In this document: piece after piece, positions 7,389-16,411 of the stretch
Position numbering within the stretch: the stretch's first letter is position 1
How the letters are laid out: each line of letters begins with the position of its first letter
NCBI RefSeq assembly: GCF_017497975.1
Contig: NZ_JAGDEL010000010.1
Coordinates: 62,001 to 126,000, forward strand
DNA length: 64,000 bases
Source: Metabacillus bambusae
Lineage (GTDB): Bacteria > Bacillota > Bacilli > Bacillales > Bacillaceae
Reading direction: 5' to 3'
Notes under the pieces: model-generated
What the model was told of the DNA's origin: nothing
Database searches by the model: none
Seen by the model: the letters and a program-made list of their open reading frames with translations, nothing else
Position numbers and translations under genes: made by a program

Positions 7389-7510
7389 AGTATGGAAGAA
7401 ATGTGATGGAAATTCGAAATTAGCTTTAATTATCATTATAGACCCTGCTTCGTTTGAGGAAGAAGAGTTCTTGTATTCATTGCAGTTTTTTTCAATGGTT
7501 GCGATTTAGT

Positions 7511-8371
7511 TTAGTTATTTGTTAAAACATACTTTTCTATAGCGTGAGCAACACCATGTTCATTGTTTGTTAAGGTTACAACATCAGCAATGTCTTTTAC
7601 AAACGGATCAGCATTTCCCATCGCAACTGAAAGGCCAGCTGCTTCTAGCATTGGAACATCATTGAAGTTATCACCGATTGCAACCGTGTTTTCGATAGGA
7701 ATATTATAGTACTCAGCCATTACTTTAATCCCATTGCCTTTATGTCCATTTGTGTCCATAATTTCGATATTGAATGGACCTGAAGTAGTAATTGAAATGC
7801 CTTCAATTTCATCGAGCTTGGAAATGAGTTCGGTTTTTCCTGATATAGTTGGGATAAAGAATTTTTGAACAGCAATATTCTCTTTATTTAAAACGTCGTC
7901 TATATGATCGAATATTTTAATAGTATCTGTTTCTTTAGGCTGCTCAGTCATAAATTTATATTCTTTTGGTGTTAATCCTTTACTAACTTCTTGATTTTGT
8001 TCTAAGAATGCAAGCATGCGCTCAGTCCAGGTTGAAGCAACGAAAATACCTTGGCTTGAATAAATTTTGAAAGGGTATTTGTTTTCATTAAGTATATTTG
8101 CAACGGTTTTCACGTTATTTTTATCTATTGAAATTTGGCTTAATAATTTGCCGTCAGCAAGAACCATTGTACCATTGCTTCCTGCAACAGGACATTCAAG
8201 TGGAGTTTGGCTAATGACTGTTTTTATATCCTCTGGTGCACGACCTGAACAAATCATGACGACATGGCCTGCCTTTTGAGCTTTTTGAATAGCTTGAACG
8301 TTTACCTCAGAAATTTCAATGTTAGATGATAACAATGTTCCATCTAGATCAATTGCAATTAATTTTTTCAT
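7511..8371 (-). CDS. Cof-type HAD-IIB phosphatase
   Basis: A 286-residue haloacid-dehalogenase hydrolase. Motif I is DLDGTLL (Asp8 nucleophile, Asp10), motif II Ser in CSGRAPE, and motif IV GDNFNDVPML near residue 233. The central cap of about 100 residues marks the Cof/IIB subclass, which usually dephosphorylates sugar phosphates, FMN or PLP. RBS AAAGGAG lies 9-10 bp before the start. It is monocistronic between a terminator and a divergent oxidoreductase. The substrate cannot be assigned. Confidence 0.92.
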   Translation of the reverse strand: MKKLIAIDLDGTLLSSNIEISEVNVQAIQKAQKAGHVVMICSGRAPEDIKTVISQTPLECPVAGSNGTMVLADGKLLSQISIDKNNVKTVANILNENKYPFKIYSSQGIFVASTWTERMLAFLEQNQEVSKGLTPKEYKFMTEQPKETDTIKIFDHIDDVLNKENIAVQKFFIPTISGKTELISKLDEIEGISITTSGPFNIEIMDTNGHKGNGIKVMAEYYNIPIENTVAIGDNFNDVPMLEAAGLSVAMGNADPFVKDIADVVTLTNNEHGVAHAIEKYVLTNN

Positions 8372-8586
8372 ACTAATTGTCTCCTTTGCTACTTTTCGAT
8401 TCTACATATATGTAAATGATGTACATTATAACTCAATTATTTATTATGACATATTATCAGTTAATTAATTATAAAAAAGGAATGAAATAATAATAAATTT
8501 ACAAAAAGATAATAGTTCTCTTTTTCTTTATTCAAAAAAAAGATATACTGTCCAATAGAAATAGAGTACATATGGAGGGATAAATC

Positions 8587-9570
8587 ATGGTTCGATTCGG
8601 AATTATCGGAACTAACTGGATTACAGAAAGCTTTCTTCAAGCTGCTAGTAAAGTGGAGGGCTTTTCACTCACAGCTGTTTATTCTAGAACAAGTGAAAAG
8701 GCGGAGGAGTTTGCTGGCAAATTTGATATTAAGCATACATACACTGATTTAGAACAATTTGCTAGTAGTAACGAATTTGATGCAGTTTATATTGCAAGCC
8801 CAAATTCACTTCATGCGTCTCAAGCAATTTTATGCATGAAAAATGGAAAGCACGTTCTTTGTGAAAAGCCAATGGCATCTAATACAAAGGAAATTAGTGA
8901 AATGATTAAGGTTGCTAATGAAAATTCTGTTGTCTTAATGGAAGCTCTTAAAACAACTTTACTACCGAACTTTTTAGCAATAAAAGAAAATCTACATAAA
9001 ATTAGCCAGATTCGTCGCTATTTTGCAAGTTATTGTCAATACTCTTCTCGTTATGATAAATACAAAGAAGGTATCGTATTAAATGCATTCAATCCAGAAT
9101 TCTCTAATGGAGCATTAATGGATATTGGAATTTATTGTGTGTATCCTGCTGTTGCATTATTTGGTGAGCCAAAGCAAATTCAGGCTTCAAGTTATATGCT
9201 TGAGTCTGGTGTTGATGGTGAGGGAAGTATCCTGCTAACGTATGATGAGATGGATGCAGTTATTATGTATTCTAAGATTACAAACTCATATGTGCCTTCT
9301 GAAATACAAGGAGAAAACGGCAGCATTATCATCGATCAAATGAATACACCTCTAAGTATAAAAATTCAGTATAAAGATGGAACGGTTGAAGACATTACAA
9401 GAACACAAGACTCAGATAGTATGTATTATGAGGCAAAAGAATTCGTTGAATTAATTACGCATAAAAAGCAGCAATCAGAAATGAATTCTCACCAAAATTC
9501 CATCATAACAGCAAAAATATTAGAGGATACTAGAAAACAAATTGGATTGGTTTTTCCAGCGGATAAGTAA
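8587..9570 (+). CDS. Gfo/Idh/MocA-family NAD(P)-dependent oxidoreductase
   Basis: A 327-residue protein with an N-terminal Rossmann fold (FGIIGTNWI, a GxxGTxxI variant of the dinucleotide loop) and the family signature CEKPMASN with catalytic-site Lys near residue 98, followed by the alpha/beta substrate domain (DIGIYCVYPAVALFG). It resembles the B. subtilis YulF-type sugar or inositol dehydrogenases. RBS TGGAGGGA precedes the ATG. A strong terminator follows, so it appears to be a single-gene unit. Confidence 0.92.
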   Translation: MVRFGIIGTNWITESFLQAASKVEGFSLTAVYSRTSEKAEEFAGKFDIKHTYTDLEQFASSNEFDAVYIASPNSLHASQAILCMKNGKHVLCEKPMASNTKEISEMIKVANENSVVLMEALKTTLLPNFLAIKENLHKISQIRRYFASYCQYSSRYDKYKEGIVLNAFNPEFSNGALMDIGIYCVYPAVALFGEPKQIQASSYMLESGVDGEGSILLTYDEMDAVIMYSKITNSYVPSEIQGENGSIIIDQMNTPLSIKIQYKDGTVEDITRTQDSDSMYYEAKEFVELITHKKQQSEMNSHQNSIITAKILEDTRKQIGLVFPADK

Positions 9571-9579
9571 ATTTTCTTT

Positions 9580-9628
9580 GGGGACAGTCCCTCACTGCTT
9601 TAAAGCAGTGAGGGACTGTCCCCTTTTT
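9580..9628 (+). terminator. Perfect 44-bp palindrome with T-tract
   Basis: GGGGACAGTCCCTCACTGC is followed by its exact complement with only a TTTAAA centre (9580-9623), then TTTTT. Perfect arms longer than usual for a terminator, and the nested GGGACTGTCCC motif, suggest a REP-like palindromic element serving as the oxidoreductase terminator. Confidence 0.85.
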
Positions 9629-9730
9629 AATTAACTGGAATATTTTACTGAAAAGCGGGAGATAGTAAAGATGAAAATATGAAAAACCATAAAATACCAA
9701 TGTTTACTTGCATACTGAGGAGGTCGAGGG

Positions 9731-11335
9731 TTGACAAAGGATCAATCAAATCAAGGAAATCAAAATACGAATGAAGAAAACGAAGATACCTTAACAAACA
9801 GACAGGGGCATCCTGTAACAAATAATCAAAATATGCGAACAGTGGGAAATCGCGGTCCTGCAACGTTGGAAAATTACGATTTTATTGAAAAAATAAGCCA
9901 CTTTGATAGAGAACGTGTTCCTGAGCGTGTTGTTCATGCGCGTGGTGCTGGTGCACATGGTTATTTTGAAGCTTATGGAACAGCAGGAAATGACCATGTA
10001 TCAAAATATACTCGTGCGAAATTATTTCAAGAAAAGGGGAAAAAGACTCCTGTTTTTGTCCGTTTTTCATCTGTTATCCATGGTGGGCATTCACCAGAAA
10101 CACTTCGAGATCCTCGTGGGTTTGCTGTTAAATTTTATACGGAAGATGGAAACTGGGATTTAGTTGGGAATAACTTAAAAATTTTCTTTATCCGCGATGC
10201 GATAAAATTCCCTGATATGATTCATGCCTTTAAACCAGATCCAGTTACGAATATTCAAGATAGTGAAAGATTTTTTGACTTTTGTTGTAACTCTCCGGAA
10301 ACATTCCATATGGTCACTTTTGTCTATTCACCATGGGGAATTCCAGCTAACTATCGTATGATGCAGGGCTCTGGCGTTAATACATACAAATGGGTAAATA
10401 GTGAAGGGGAAGGGGTTCTTGTAAAATATCACTGGGAACCAAAGCAAGGGATTAAAAACTTAACACAAAAGGAAGCCCAAGAAATTCAAGCAAAAAACTT
10501 TAACCATGCTACCCAGGATTTATATGAAGCAATTGAGCGTGGCGACTTTCCAGAATGGGAGTTGCTTGTCCAAGTTATGAGCGATGATGAACATCCTGAA
10601 TTAGATTTCGATCCTCTTGATGATACAAAACTTTGGCCTGAAGATCAGTTTCCTTGGCTACCAGTAGGAAAAATGGTGTTAGATAGAAACCCTGAAGATT
10701 ATTTTACTGAGGTTGAACAAGCTGCATTTGGAACAGGAGTTCTTGTTGATGGGCTTGATTTCTCTGATGATAAAATGCTTCAAGGTCGGACGTTCTCATA
10801 TTCTGATACTCAACGTTATCGAGTAGGTGCAAATTATTTACAGCTGCCAATTAATGCTCCAAAAAAACGAGTAGCGACTAATCAAAGCGGGGGACAAATG
10901 CAATACAAAGTAGACCGCGCACCTAACCAAAATCCTCATATTAACTACGAGCCATCAATATTGGGTGGGTTAAAGGAAGCTAAACAATATGGAAAAGAGC
11001 ACACTCCAAAAGTTGAAGGGAACCTAGTCCGTGAATCCATTGATCGCCAAAGTAATACAAAACAAGCGGGTGAAACATATCGTAGATTTGAGCAATGGGA
11101 AAAAGATGAACTCATTTCAAACCTTGTAGGAGATCTTTCTACATGTGACCAAAGGATCCAAGATAAAATGGTTGCTCTTGCTGAAGAAGCTGATGAAGAG
11201 TATGGTCGCCTTTTAAGAGAAGGCTTGGCTCACGCTTCTAAGGAAGGATCAAGTCAAAAACCTCTTGGCAACAAAGATGGAAATCAAGCAACTAAAACTG
11301 CTGTGAATAAGGGGCACGATGCTGAACCTTATTAA
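9731..11335 (+). CDS. Haem catalase, KatX-like
   Basis: Disproportionates hydrogen peroxide. The 534-residue monofunctional catalase shows the catalytic-His region [12 protein letters not shown] (near residue 70), [28 protein letters not shown], and the haem-ligand Tyr in [14 protein letters not shown]. The start is TTG 9731, supported by GAGGAGG 8-14 bp upstream. A Gln/Asn-rich N-terminal extension and a hydrophilic C-terminal tail exceed the core KatA length and fit the KatX/KatB-type catalases of bacilli, some of which are spore-associated. Subgroup assignment is less certain than the family. Confidence 0.95.
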   Translation: MTKDQSNQGNQNTNEENEDTLTNRQGHPVTNNQNMRTVGNRGPATLENYDFIEKISHFDRERVPERVVHARGAGAHGYFEAYGTAGNDHVSKYTRAKLFQEKGKKTPVFVRFSSVIHGGHSPETLRDPRGFAVKFYTEDGNWDLVGNNLKIFFIRDAIKFPDMIHAFKPDPVTNIQDSERFFDFCCNSPETFHMVTFVYSPWGIPANYRMMQGSGVNTYKWVNSEGEGVLVKYHWEPKQGIKNLTQKEAQEIQAKNFNHATQDLYEAIERGDFPEWELLVQVMSDDEHPELDFDPLDDTKLWPEDQFPWLPVGKMVLDRNPEDYFTEVEQAAFGTGVLVDGLDFSDDKMLQGRTFSYSDTQRYRVGANYLQLPINAPKKRVATNQSGGQMQYKVDRAPNQNPHINYEPSILGGLKEAKQYGKEHTPKVEGNLVRESIDRQSNTKQAGETYRRFEQWEKDELISNLVGDLSTCDQRIQDKMVALAEEADEEYGRLLREGLAHASKEGSSQKPLGNKDGNQATKTAVNKGHDAEPY

Positions 11336-11454
11336 TAGGGAGAGTCATTGTATGATCACTTCAAAATTATGAGAGCTTTAACATAATGATTTTTGAAAAT
11401 ATGGTCATACTATTTTTTAATGCTAGTCAATAAACTAAAAAGGGGCTAATTAAT

Positions 11455-11586
11455 ATGGCTGAAAGAGATAGTCACAAAAATCAACAAAAGAAAATGAAAA
11501 AAGCAAGTGACGCAATAAATACAGACAAGGACTTTGGAAATGATTTAGCTGAAAAAAACCATAACGAGAAAAGTTCAAAAAAATAG
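11455..11586 (+). CDS. 43-residue highly charged small protein
   Basis: ATG 11455 with GGGGCTAATTAAT upstream, ending TAG 11584-11586, directly followed by a strong terminator. The product is extremely hydrophilic (Lys, Asp, Asn, Gln; no aromatic residue except one Phe) and begins MAERDSHKNQQKKMKKASDA. The composition resembles minor spore-core proteins, and the upstream gene is a KatX-like catalase, so a sporulation role is a guess. Too short for homology to be judged by eye. Confidence 0.55.
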   Translation: MAERDSHKNQQKKMKKASDAINTDKDFGNDLAEKNHNEKSSKK

Positions 11587-11611
11587 TGCGTTTTTTAAAA
11601 AAGCAAAAAAC

Positions 11612-11649
11612 TTGGGTTTGTTCGAAAGTGAACAAACCCAAACTTTTTT
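11612..11649 (+). terminator. Intrinsic terminator
   Basis: A 12-bp perfect stem TTGGGTTTGTTC / GAACAAACCCAA with a 6-nt loop, followed by CTTTTTT. Confidence 0.9.
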
Positions 11650-11793
11650 GTGGAATTCTCAGGTTGCTTTGCTTTAAGCATTTTAGTCCACTATTCACTA
11701 AATTAACGTTATAATAGAGTAATAATACTTTAAATAAGTAGATATTTTCTACTTAATAGATAGAATGAAAATTTGAATAAAAGGGGGACATTT

Positions 11794-12690
11794 ATGACAG
11801 AAATTCCAATGGTAGTACAAAAGGAAATAAAAAAACATCAGGGTTTAACGAAAGCGAAAATATTTAAAAGAGCTTTTTTCATTTTTATTGGTGCAGTCTT
11901 AATGGCTGTTGGTTTAGAGATCTTTTTAGTCCCAAATAAGGTTATTGATGGGGGAATTGTTGGGATATCAATCATCTTATCCCATTTACTAGGAATGAAT
12001 CTTGGTTTGTTTATATTCCTATTAAATATTCCATTTTTCTTCATTGGTTATAAACAAATAGGAAAGACATTTGCTCTATCTACTTTGTTTGGAATTACCG
12101 TGTTATCAATAGCGACGGCATTATTTCACCCTGTTCCAGCTTTCACTGAAGATATCCTTCTAGCAACAGTCTTTGGCGGGATTATTCTTGGAGTTGGTGT
12201 AGGAATTGTTATTCGTTATGGAGGATCGTTAGATGGAACTGAAATTTTAGCTATCCTTGCGAATAAGAAGTTACCTTTTTCTGTTGGCGAAATCATTATG
12301 TTTTTTAATATTTTTATTCTAGGAAGCGCGGGCTTTGTCTTTGGCTGGAACAGAGCTATGTATTCTTTAATCGCTTATTTCGTAGCATTTAAAACAATCG
12401 ATATTGTTCTTGAGGGACTTGATGAATCAAAATCTGCATGGATTATTAGTGAGCACTACCGTGAGATTGGAGACGCGATTTTAGCTCGGTTAGGCCGTGG
12501 TGTAACATACCTCAATGGAGAAGGGGCGTATACAGGAGATGATAAGAAGGTTATTTTCTGTGTCATTACTCGATTAGAGGAAGCAAAATTAAAATCGATT
12601 GTTGAAGACTTAGATCCCTCTGCCTTTTTAGCAGTTGCAAACATTGCAGAGGTGCGAGGCGGAAGGTTTAAGAAAAAGGATATTCATTAA
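11794..12690 (+). CDS. YitT-family membrane protein (DUF161 + DUF2179)
   Basis: A 298-residue protein from ATG 11794, chosen over an in-frame upstream TTG because AAAGGGGGA lies 6-7 bp before it. About five or six membrane segments (IGAVLMAVGLEIFLVPNK, GGIVGISIILSHLLG, VFGGIILGVGVGIVIRYGGSLDGTEI) are followed by a cytoplasmic DUF2179 domain ending in the AVANIAEVRGGRFK region, the layout of YitT/YqfU/YvjA paralogues. Function of the family is unsettled. Monocistronic, with its own terminator. Confidence 0.92.
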   Translation: MTEIPMVVQKEIKKHQGLTKAKIFKRAFFIFIGAVLMAVGLEIFLVPNKVIDGGIVGISIILSHLLGMNLGLFIFLLNIPFFFIGYKQIGKTFALSTLFGITVLSIATALFHPVPAFTEDILLATVFGGIILGVGVGIVIRYGGSLDGTEILAILANKKLPFSVGEIIMFFNIFILGSAGFVFGWNRAMYSLIAYFVAFKTIDIVLEGLDESKSAWIISEHYREIGDAILARLGRGVTYLNGEGAYTGDDKKVIFCVITRLEEAKLKSIVEDLDPSAFLAVANIAEVRGGRFKKKDIH

Positions 12691-12701
12691 TGATGTTGCA
12701 G

Positions 12702-12735
12702 CTCTGTGGAGAACGTATCCCACAGAGTTTTTTTT
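12702..12735 (+). terminator. Intrinsic terminator
   Basis: CTCTGTGG / CCACAGAG stem followed by eight T. The T-tract abuts repeat family A copy 2. Confidence 0.92.
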
Positions 12736-12903
12736 GTCTAGGAAATTATAAAAAACTAGTACTGTGGATAAGCGCTAGGCATCTAGCTCCAGAGCCTAGC
12801 CCCTCTTGGGTCTACAGCCACTCATGAATTGAAGGTGAAAAATACCTTCTATTCATGAGCGTCTTATTTACCCGAGGCTGTTCAAGGCGCTCGCGCTTTT
12901 GTT
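12736..12903 (+). repeat. Interspersed repeat family A, copy 2
   Basis: Runs from GTCTAGGAAATTATAAAA to GCGCTTTTGTTC. Central hairpin CTCATGAAT..GAAGGT / ACCTTC..ATTCATGAG. Outer pairing AGCC..CTC..GGG with CCCGAGGCT. It contains TGTGGATAA (12763-12771), the complement of the DnaA box TTATCCACA. The rest of the 366-bp gap (12904-13056) shows no other feature. Confidence 0.88.
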
Positions 12904-13056
12904 CCTGGTTACATAATTTGTTCCTATTGAAAAGAGCACAACATTATATTAATGCTTTTCTTTAAGTGTTGAAAATTGGGCTAATTTCTTATACTTCTTC
13001 ATACCTTTATAAGGACAAGAAATGCTTGGACTTTAAAAAGGTAAGGGTGTGAACAA

Positions 13057-13653
13057 ATGGAGCAAGCGATTCTGAACATATTAGAATGGCTAACAGGTCT
13101 TGGATATGTAGGTATAGCACTAGGGCTAATGCTTGAGGTCATTCCGAGTGAAATAGTTCTTGGTTATGGTGGGTACTTAATTGTACTTGGACGGGTTGGT
13201 TTTATAGGAGCATTTGCTGCAGGTGTAATTGGAGGAACAATTGCTCAATTAATCTTATATTGGATCGGTAGCTACGGGGGGAGGCCCTTTCTTGAGAAGT
13301 ATGGAAAATTCCTGCTTTTAAAAAAGCACCATTTAGATTTAGCAGAAACCTGGTTTGAGAAGTATGGTTCTGGTGTTATATTCGGAGCAAGGTTTATCCC
13401 AGTTGTAAGACATGCAATTAGTATACCTGCTGGGATTGCAAAAATGTCATTATGGAAATTCACCTTATATACTGTTGCAGCGATGATCCCATGGACGCTT
13501 TTCTTTTTATATTTAGGGATTGAGCTAGGGAGTAATTGGATGTATATAAAAGAGGTTGCTCGTCCTTACCTCATTCCAATTATAAGCTGTGCACTATTAA
13601 TGGCTGTGGTTTACTATTTAGTGAAAAAGTTTAAAGCTCCACGGACATATTAA
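13057..13653 (+). CDS. DedA-family membrane protein (YngC-like)
   Basis: A 198-residue DedA/VTT-domain protein. Key motifs are E..PSE..LGYGGYL (re-entrant acidic region) and FGARFIPVVRHAISIPAG, which matches the conserved F/Y-x3-R-x-P-x2-R-x6-P-x-G signature containing the essential arginines. Four or five membrane helices. Characterised members are linked to phospholipid (e.g. C55-P or PE) scrambling and to proton-motive-force-dependent resistance. The start has only a weak GGTAAGGGTG ribosome site. Single gene with its own terminator. Confidence 0.92.
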   Translation: MEQAILNILEWLTGLGYVGIALGLMLEVIPSEIVLGYGGYLIVLGRVGFIGAFAAGVIGGTIAQLILYWIGSYGGRPFLEKYGKFLLLKKHHLDLAETWFEKYGSGVIFGARFIPVVRHAISIPAGIAKMSLWKFTLYTVAAMIPWTLFFLYLGIELGSNWMYIKEVARPYLIPIISCALLMAVVYYLVKKFKAPRTY

Positions 13654-13672
13654 TGAAAAACATCTTATGCAT

Positions 13673-13697
13673 GGCTTACGTTTTGGTAAGCCCTTTT
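13673..13697 (+). terminator. Intrinsic terminator
   Basis: GGCTTAC / GTAAGCC stem with 6-nt loop followed by CTTTTTG. The repeat A copy 3 begins immediately after. Confidence 0.85.
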
Positions 13698-13699
13698 TG

Positions 13700-13868
13700 T
13701 CGTTTAGAAATTCTAAAATTCTTGAACTGTGGATATGCGCACGACATCCAGCTCCAGCGCCTAGCCCCTCGAGGTCAAAAGCTAATTTAGAATTGAAGGC
13801 AAAGAACGCCTTCTATTCTAAAACATCTTATTTGCCTTAGGCTGATCAAGGTGCTTGCGCTTTTGTTC
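13700..13868 (+). repeat. Interspersed repeat family A, copy 3
   Basis: CCAGCTCCAGCGCCTAGCCC..GAGGTC, central hairpin TTTAGAATTGAAGGC / GCCTTCTATTCTAAA, end GGTGCTTGCGCTTTTGTTC. The inner GGC/GCC pair differs from the GGT/ACC of copies 2 and 4 in a compensatory way. The DnaA-box position reads TGTGGATAT, one mismatch from consensus. Confidence 0.88.
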
Positions 13869-14024
13869 ATTGTAAATATATTTTATTGCATTTTAGAGGG
13901 AATCAGAATATAATCAGTATTGCTATTATTTTTCTATATGAAATATTATCTAGGTTAAGTATTAGTTTCTTGAATAGATAAATTGAATAGAATCCAACAA
14001 ATGAATAGGTAAAAGCTCTGTCGA

Positions 14025-14058
14025 AAGTGGGAATCATTCAGATGATCTCCACTTTTTA
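14025..14058 (+). promoter_or_regulatory. Possible attenuator hairpin in the MFS gene leader
   Basis: AAAGTGG..ATCAT pairs with ATGAT..CCACTTT (two internal mismatches) and is followed by TTTAAATCG. It lies about 70 bp before the MFS start codon and well after the terminator of the preceding gene. An intrinsic terminator in a leader would suggest drug- or translation-responsive attenuation, but no uORF or antiterminator was identified. The rest of 13869-14024 is AT-rich with no feature recognised. Confidence 0.45.
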
Positions 14059-14130
14059 AATCGATTAATACTTCATTTAGTTAACATTATGACGAATAAA
14101 TAATAAATAATAAATAAGGGGGAACGTATA

Positions 14131-15759
14131 ATGGAACATTTAAGTAAGAAAGAAAAAATTACAATTATGATTGCGATTATTGGAGCAATGTTTTTTGCTG
14201 CGGTAAACCAAACAATTGTAGGGAATGCTCTTCCTAAGATAATTGCAGACCTGGGAGGACTAGATTACTATAGTTGGGTCTTTACAATCTATATGTTAAC
14301 ATCAGCTATTACAACGATTCTTGTTGGTAAATTATCAGATATATATGGACGTAAACCATTTATATTAATCGGGATCTTTATTTTTATGGTCGGTGCCTTT
14401 TTATCTGGCTTATCAAAGGATATTTTTCAGCTAATTACCTATCGAGGTTTTCAAGGATTTGGAGCAGGGATGATTATGTCCACAGCTTTTACAGCTGTTG
14501 GAGATCTTTTTGCACCGCGTGAACGTGGCCGTTGGCAGGGTGCGATGGGAGCTGTATTTGGAATTTCGAGTGTGTTTGGCCCAACTCTTGGTGGATATAT
14601 TGTCGATAACTTAGAATGGAAATGGGTATTCTGGGTGTTTTTACCTTTAGGAATTGTAGCTGCTATTTTAATATGGAAGCTTTTCCCTAAGGCGGAGAAG
14701 AAAGAAGGAGAGTCTGTCGATTACTTAGGATCGATTTTCTTAACTACTACTATTGTTCCTACATTATTAGCATTTTCATGGGCAGGTACAAAATATGATT
14801 GGAATTCTACGCAAATTATTGGTTTATTTGCTAGTGCGATCATTTCATTGATTTTATTTATTTTAGTAGAAAGAAAAGCTAAGAGCCCAATTCTCCCACT
14901 TTATTTGTTTAAAAATAGCATTTTTACAATATCAAATATTATCGGTTTTGCAATTGGTGTTGCGATGTTCGGTGGTGTTATGTATATTCCATATTTTGTT
15001 CAAGGAGTATTAGGATTTACAGCAACACATTCAAGCTTTATTACAATGACCATGACATTAGGATTAGTTATTGCAAGTGGCATAGGCGGACAGATTATTA
15101 CGAAAACAGGGAAATATAAGCTACAAGCAATTATCGGATTAATTGTAACAACAGTTGGAATGTTTTTATTTACAACAATGGATGCTGGAACGTCTCAGTG
15201 GTTATTGATTATTTATTTAGTATTAGTGGGACTTGGTCTTGGTGTCGGAATGACTGTCTTTACATTAACTGTGCAAAATGCTGTTGATCAGCGTTATTTA
15301 GGAGTGGCAACTGCAACTTCACAGCTATTCCGTTCTGTTGGAGGAACAGTTGGAGTAGCAATTATGGGAACTGTTTTAAATCAGCGAATGAGTGACAAAA
15401 TGGCTGAATCGTTTGCAGGGGTCAGTAAGCAGGCAGCAGCTGTACCACCTGAAATGCAAGATAAGCTAGCTGAGCTACAAAATCCACAACTATTATTGGA
15501 TCATGAGAAGTTAGCGGAAATCCAACAAAGCCTTCCTGAAGAAATGATTGTGTTTTTTGAAAAAATTGTAAGTATGCTTCAGGACTCATTGAGTTTTGCA
15601 TTATCTGGCGTGTTCATGACTGCAGCAATTATTATGATCCTTGCTGTCTTTTTAACCTTATTCTTAAAAGAAATACCTTTAAGAAGTTCAAGTGATGCCC
15701 TTCCTGATCCACAACAAAATCAGCATAAGAAAGAGAAATTAACAAAACAACCTGTTTAA
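14131..15759 (+). CDS. 14-TM DHA2-type MFS multidrug efflux transporter
   Basis: A 542-residue proton-coupled drug exporter of the EmrB/QacA group. Motif A GKLSDIYGRKPFILIG lies at about residues 70-85, motif B-like ITYRGFQGFGAGMI follows, and motif C GISSVFGPTLGGYI near residues 150-165 marks antiporters. The N-terminal D1 motif AAVNQTIVGNALP is present. A hydrophilic insert (about residues 430-470) precedes the last helix. Strong AAGGGGGAA site 8 bp upstream. No regulator gene adjoins it; the leader hairpin may be the control element. Confidence 0.93.
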   Translation: MEHLSKKEKITIMIAIIGAMFFAAVNQTIVGNALPKIIADLGGLDYYSWVFTIYMLTSAITTILVGKLSDIYGRKPFILIGIFIFMVGAFLSGLSKDIFQLITYRGFQGFGAGMIMSTAFTAVGDLFAPRERGRWQGAMGAVFGISSVFGPTLGGYIVDNLEWKWVFWVFLPLGIVAAILIWKLFPKAEKKEGESVDYLGSIFLTTTIVPTLLAFSWAGTKYDWNSTQIIGLFASAIISLILFILVERKAKSPILPLYLFKNSIFTISNIIGFAIGVAMFGGVMYIPYFVQGVLGFTATHSSFITMTMTLGLVIASGIGGQIITKTGKYKLQAIIGLIVTTVGMFLFTTMDAGTSQWLLIIYLVLVGLGLGVGMTVFTLTVQNAVDQRYLGVATATSQLFRSVGGTVGVAIMGTVLNQRMSDKMAESFAGVSKQAAAVPPEMQDKLAELQNPQLLLDHEKLAEIQQSLPEEMIVFFEKIVSMLQDSLSFALSGVFMTAAIIMILAVFLTLFLKEIPLRSSSDALPDPQQNQHKKEKLTKQPV

Positions 15760-15761
15760 AA

Positions 15762-15792
15762 AAGTTGAGAGGATTGCCTCTCAACTTTTTTT
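15762..15792 (+). terminator. Intrinsic terminator
   Basis: AAGTTGAGAGG / CCTCTCAACTT stem with 4-nt loop and a T-run. Confidence 0.92.
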
Positions 15793-15843
15793 AGTATGGA
15801 AAATTGTCAATCGCAGTATAAGGAGAGGCATCAAATTGCAGTT

Positions 15844-16010
15844 GGTTTAATAAATGAGATAAGTGGTTCAATTCATAACATAGGTGGTTAAATTATCTAA
15901 AAAAGAGGTTCAATCCGCAATAAAACGACGATCTTAAATTGGAGGTTGGTTAAATAACCAGGATAAGTGGTTCAATAAATGACAAAGCAGGTTCAACCTG
16001 CTTAAAATAA
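15844..16010. repeat. Degenerate direct-repeat array with 21-bp period
   Basis: The tetramer GGTT begins at 15844, 15865, 15886 and 15907, then after one eroded unit at 15948, 15969 and 15990, i.e. intervals of 21,21,21,41,21,21. The consensus unit is roughly GGTTCAATaaATgAcAtAAGT. The plus frame contains stops, and a minus-strand reading across it is not convincing as a gene. No spacers are present, so it is not CRISPR. Confidence 0.7.
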
Positions 16011-16120
16011 ATTGATCAAACCATAATAAAAAATGAATTGTCATACTTCTTACATAAAGCCTCAAATACATGGATAAAATGTAAGCGATAGAACTGCTAA
16101 TAGTAGAAAGGAATGAAAAA

Positions 16121-16285
16121 ATGTTCCCCAAAGATGAAGAATTCTATGATAACGAGGTTTTTGCTCAGGCTGAAGTGGTTCCACACCCTAAAGAAGAAAA
16201 TCGGTCTGCACTAATCTTAACGCAATCGTACCATCTTTTGTCTAATGATGACCTATCAGTTGGTGACAACTCTTCAAATGATTAA
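16121..16285 (+). CDS. 54-residue acidic small protein, unknown
   Basis: ATG 16121 with AAAGGAA 6-10 bp upstream; stop at 16283-16285; a hairpin terminator follows within 12 bp. The product begins MFPKDEEFYDNEVFAQAEVV and ends with a Ser/Asp/Asn-rich tail. Soluble, acidic, no motif recognised. The combination of RBS, acidic composition and terminator supports a real gene. Confidence 0.55.
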   Translation: MFPKDEEFYDNEVFAQAEVVPHPKEENRSALILTQSYHLLSNDDLSVGDNSSND

Positions 16286-16295
16286 TTAACTCATT

Positions 16296-16324
16296 AACGC
16301 TTAGTATTAAACTGAGCGTTTTTA
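16296..16324 (+). terminator. Intrinsic terminator
   Basis: AACGCTTAG / CTGAGCGTT stem (one G-T pair), loop TATTAAA, followed by TTTATT. Confidence 0.8.
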
Positions 16325-16366
16325 TTAAGTTTAAAAGTTTAGGCTAAAGAGCGTTAAATGAGACTA

Positions 16367-16400
16367 TAAAAAGATCCTGATCAATAAAGATCAGGATCTT
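16367..16400 (-). terminator. Intrinsic terminator of the SulP gene
   Basis: AAGATCCTGATC / GATCAGGATCTT perfect 12-bp stem. On the minus strand it is followed by a T-run (TTTTTATAG). It lies 11 bp past the SulP stop. Confidence 0.92.
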
Positions 16401-16411
16401 CTTTGAGTTTA

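Noticed and set aside
15844-16010. CRISPR array or coding repeat
   Set aside because: Units are contiguous at 21-bp steps without unique spacers, are degenerate, and both strands have stops; the minus-strand frame 15934-16131 lacks a ribosome site.
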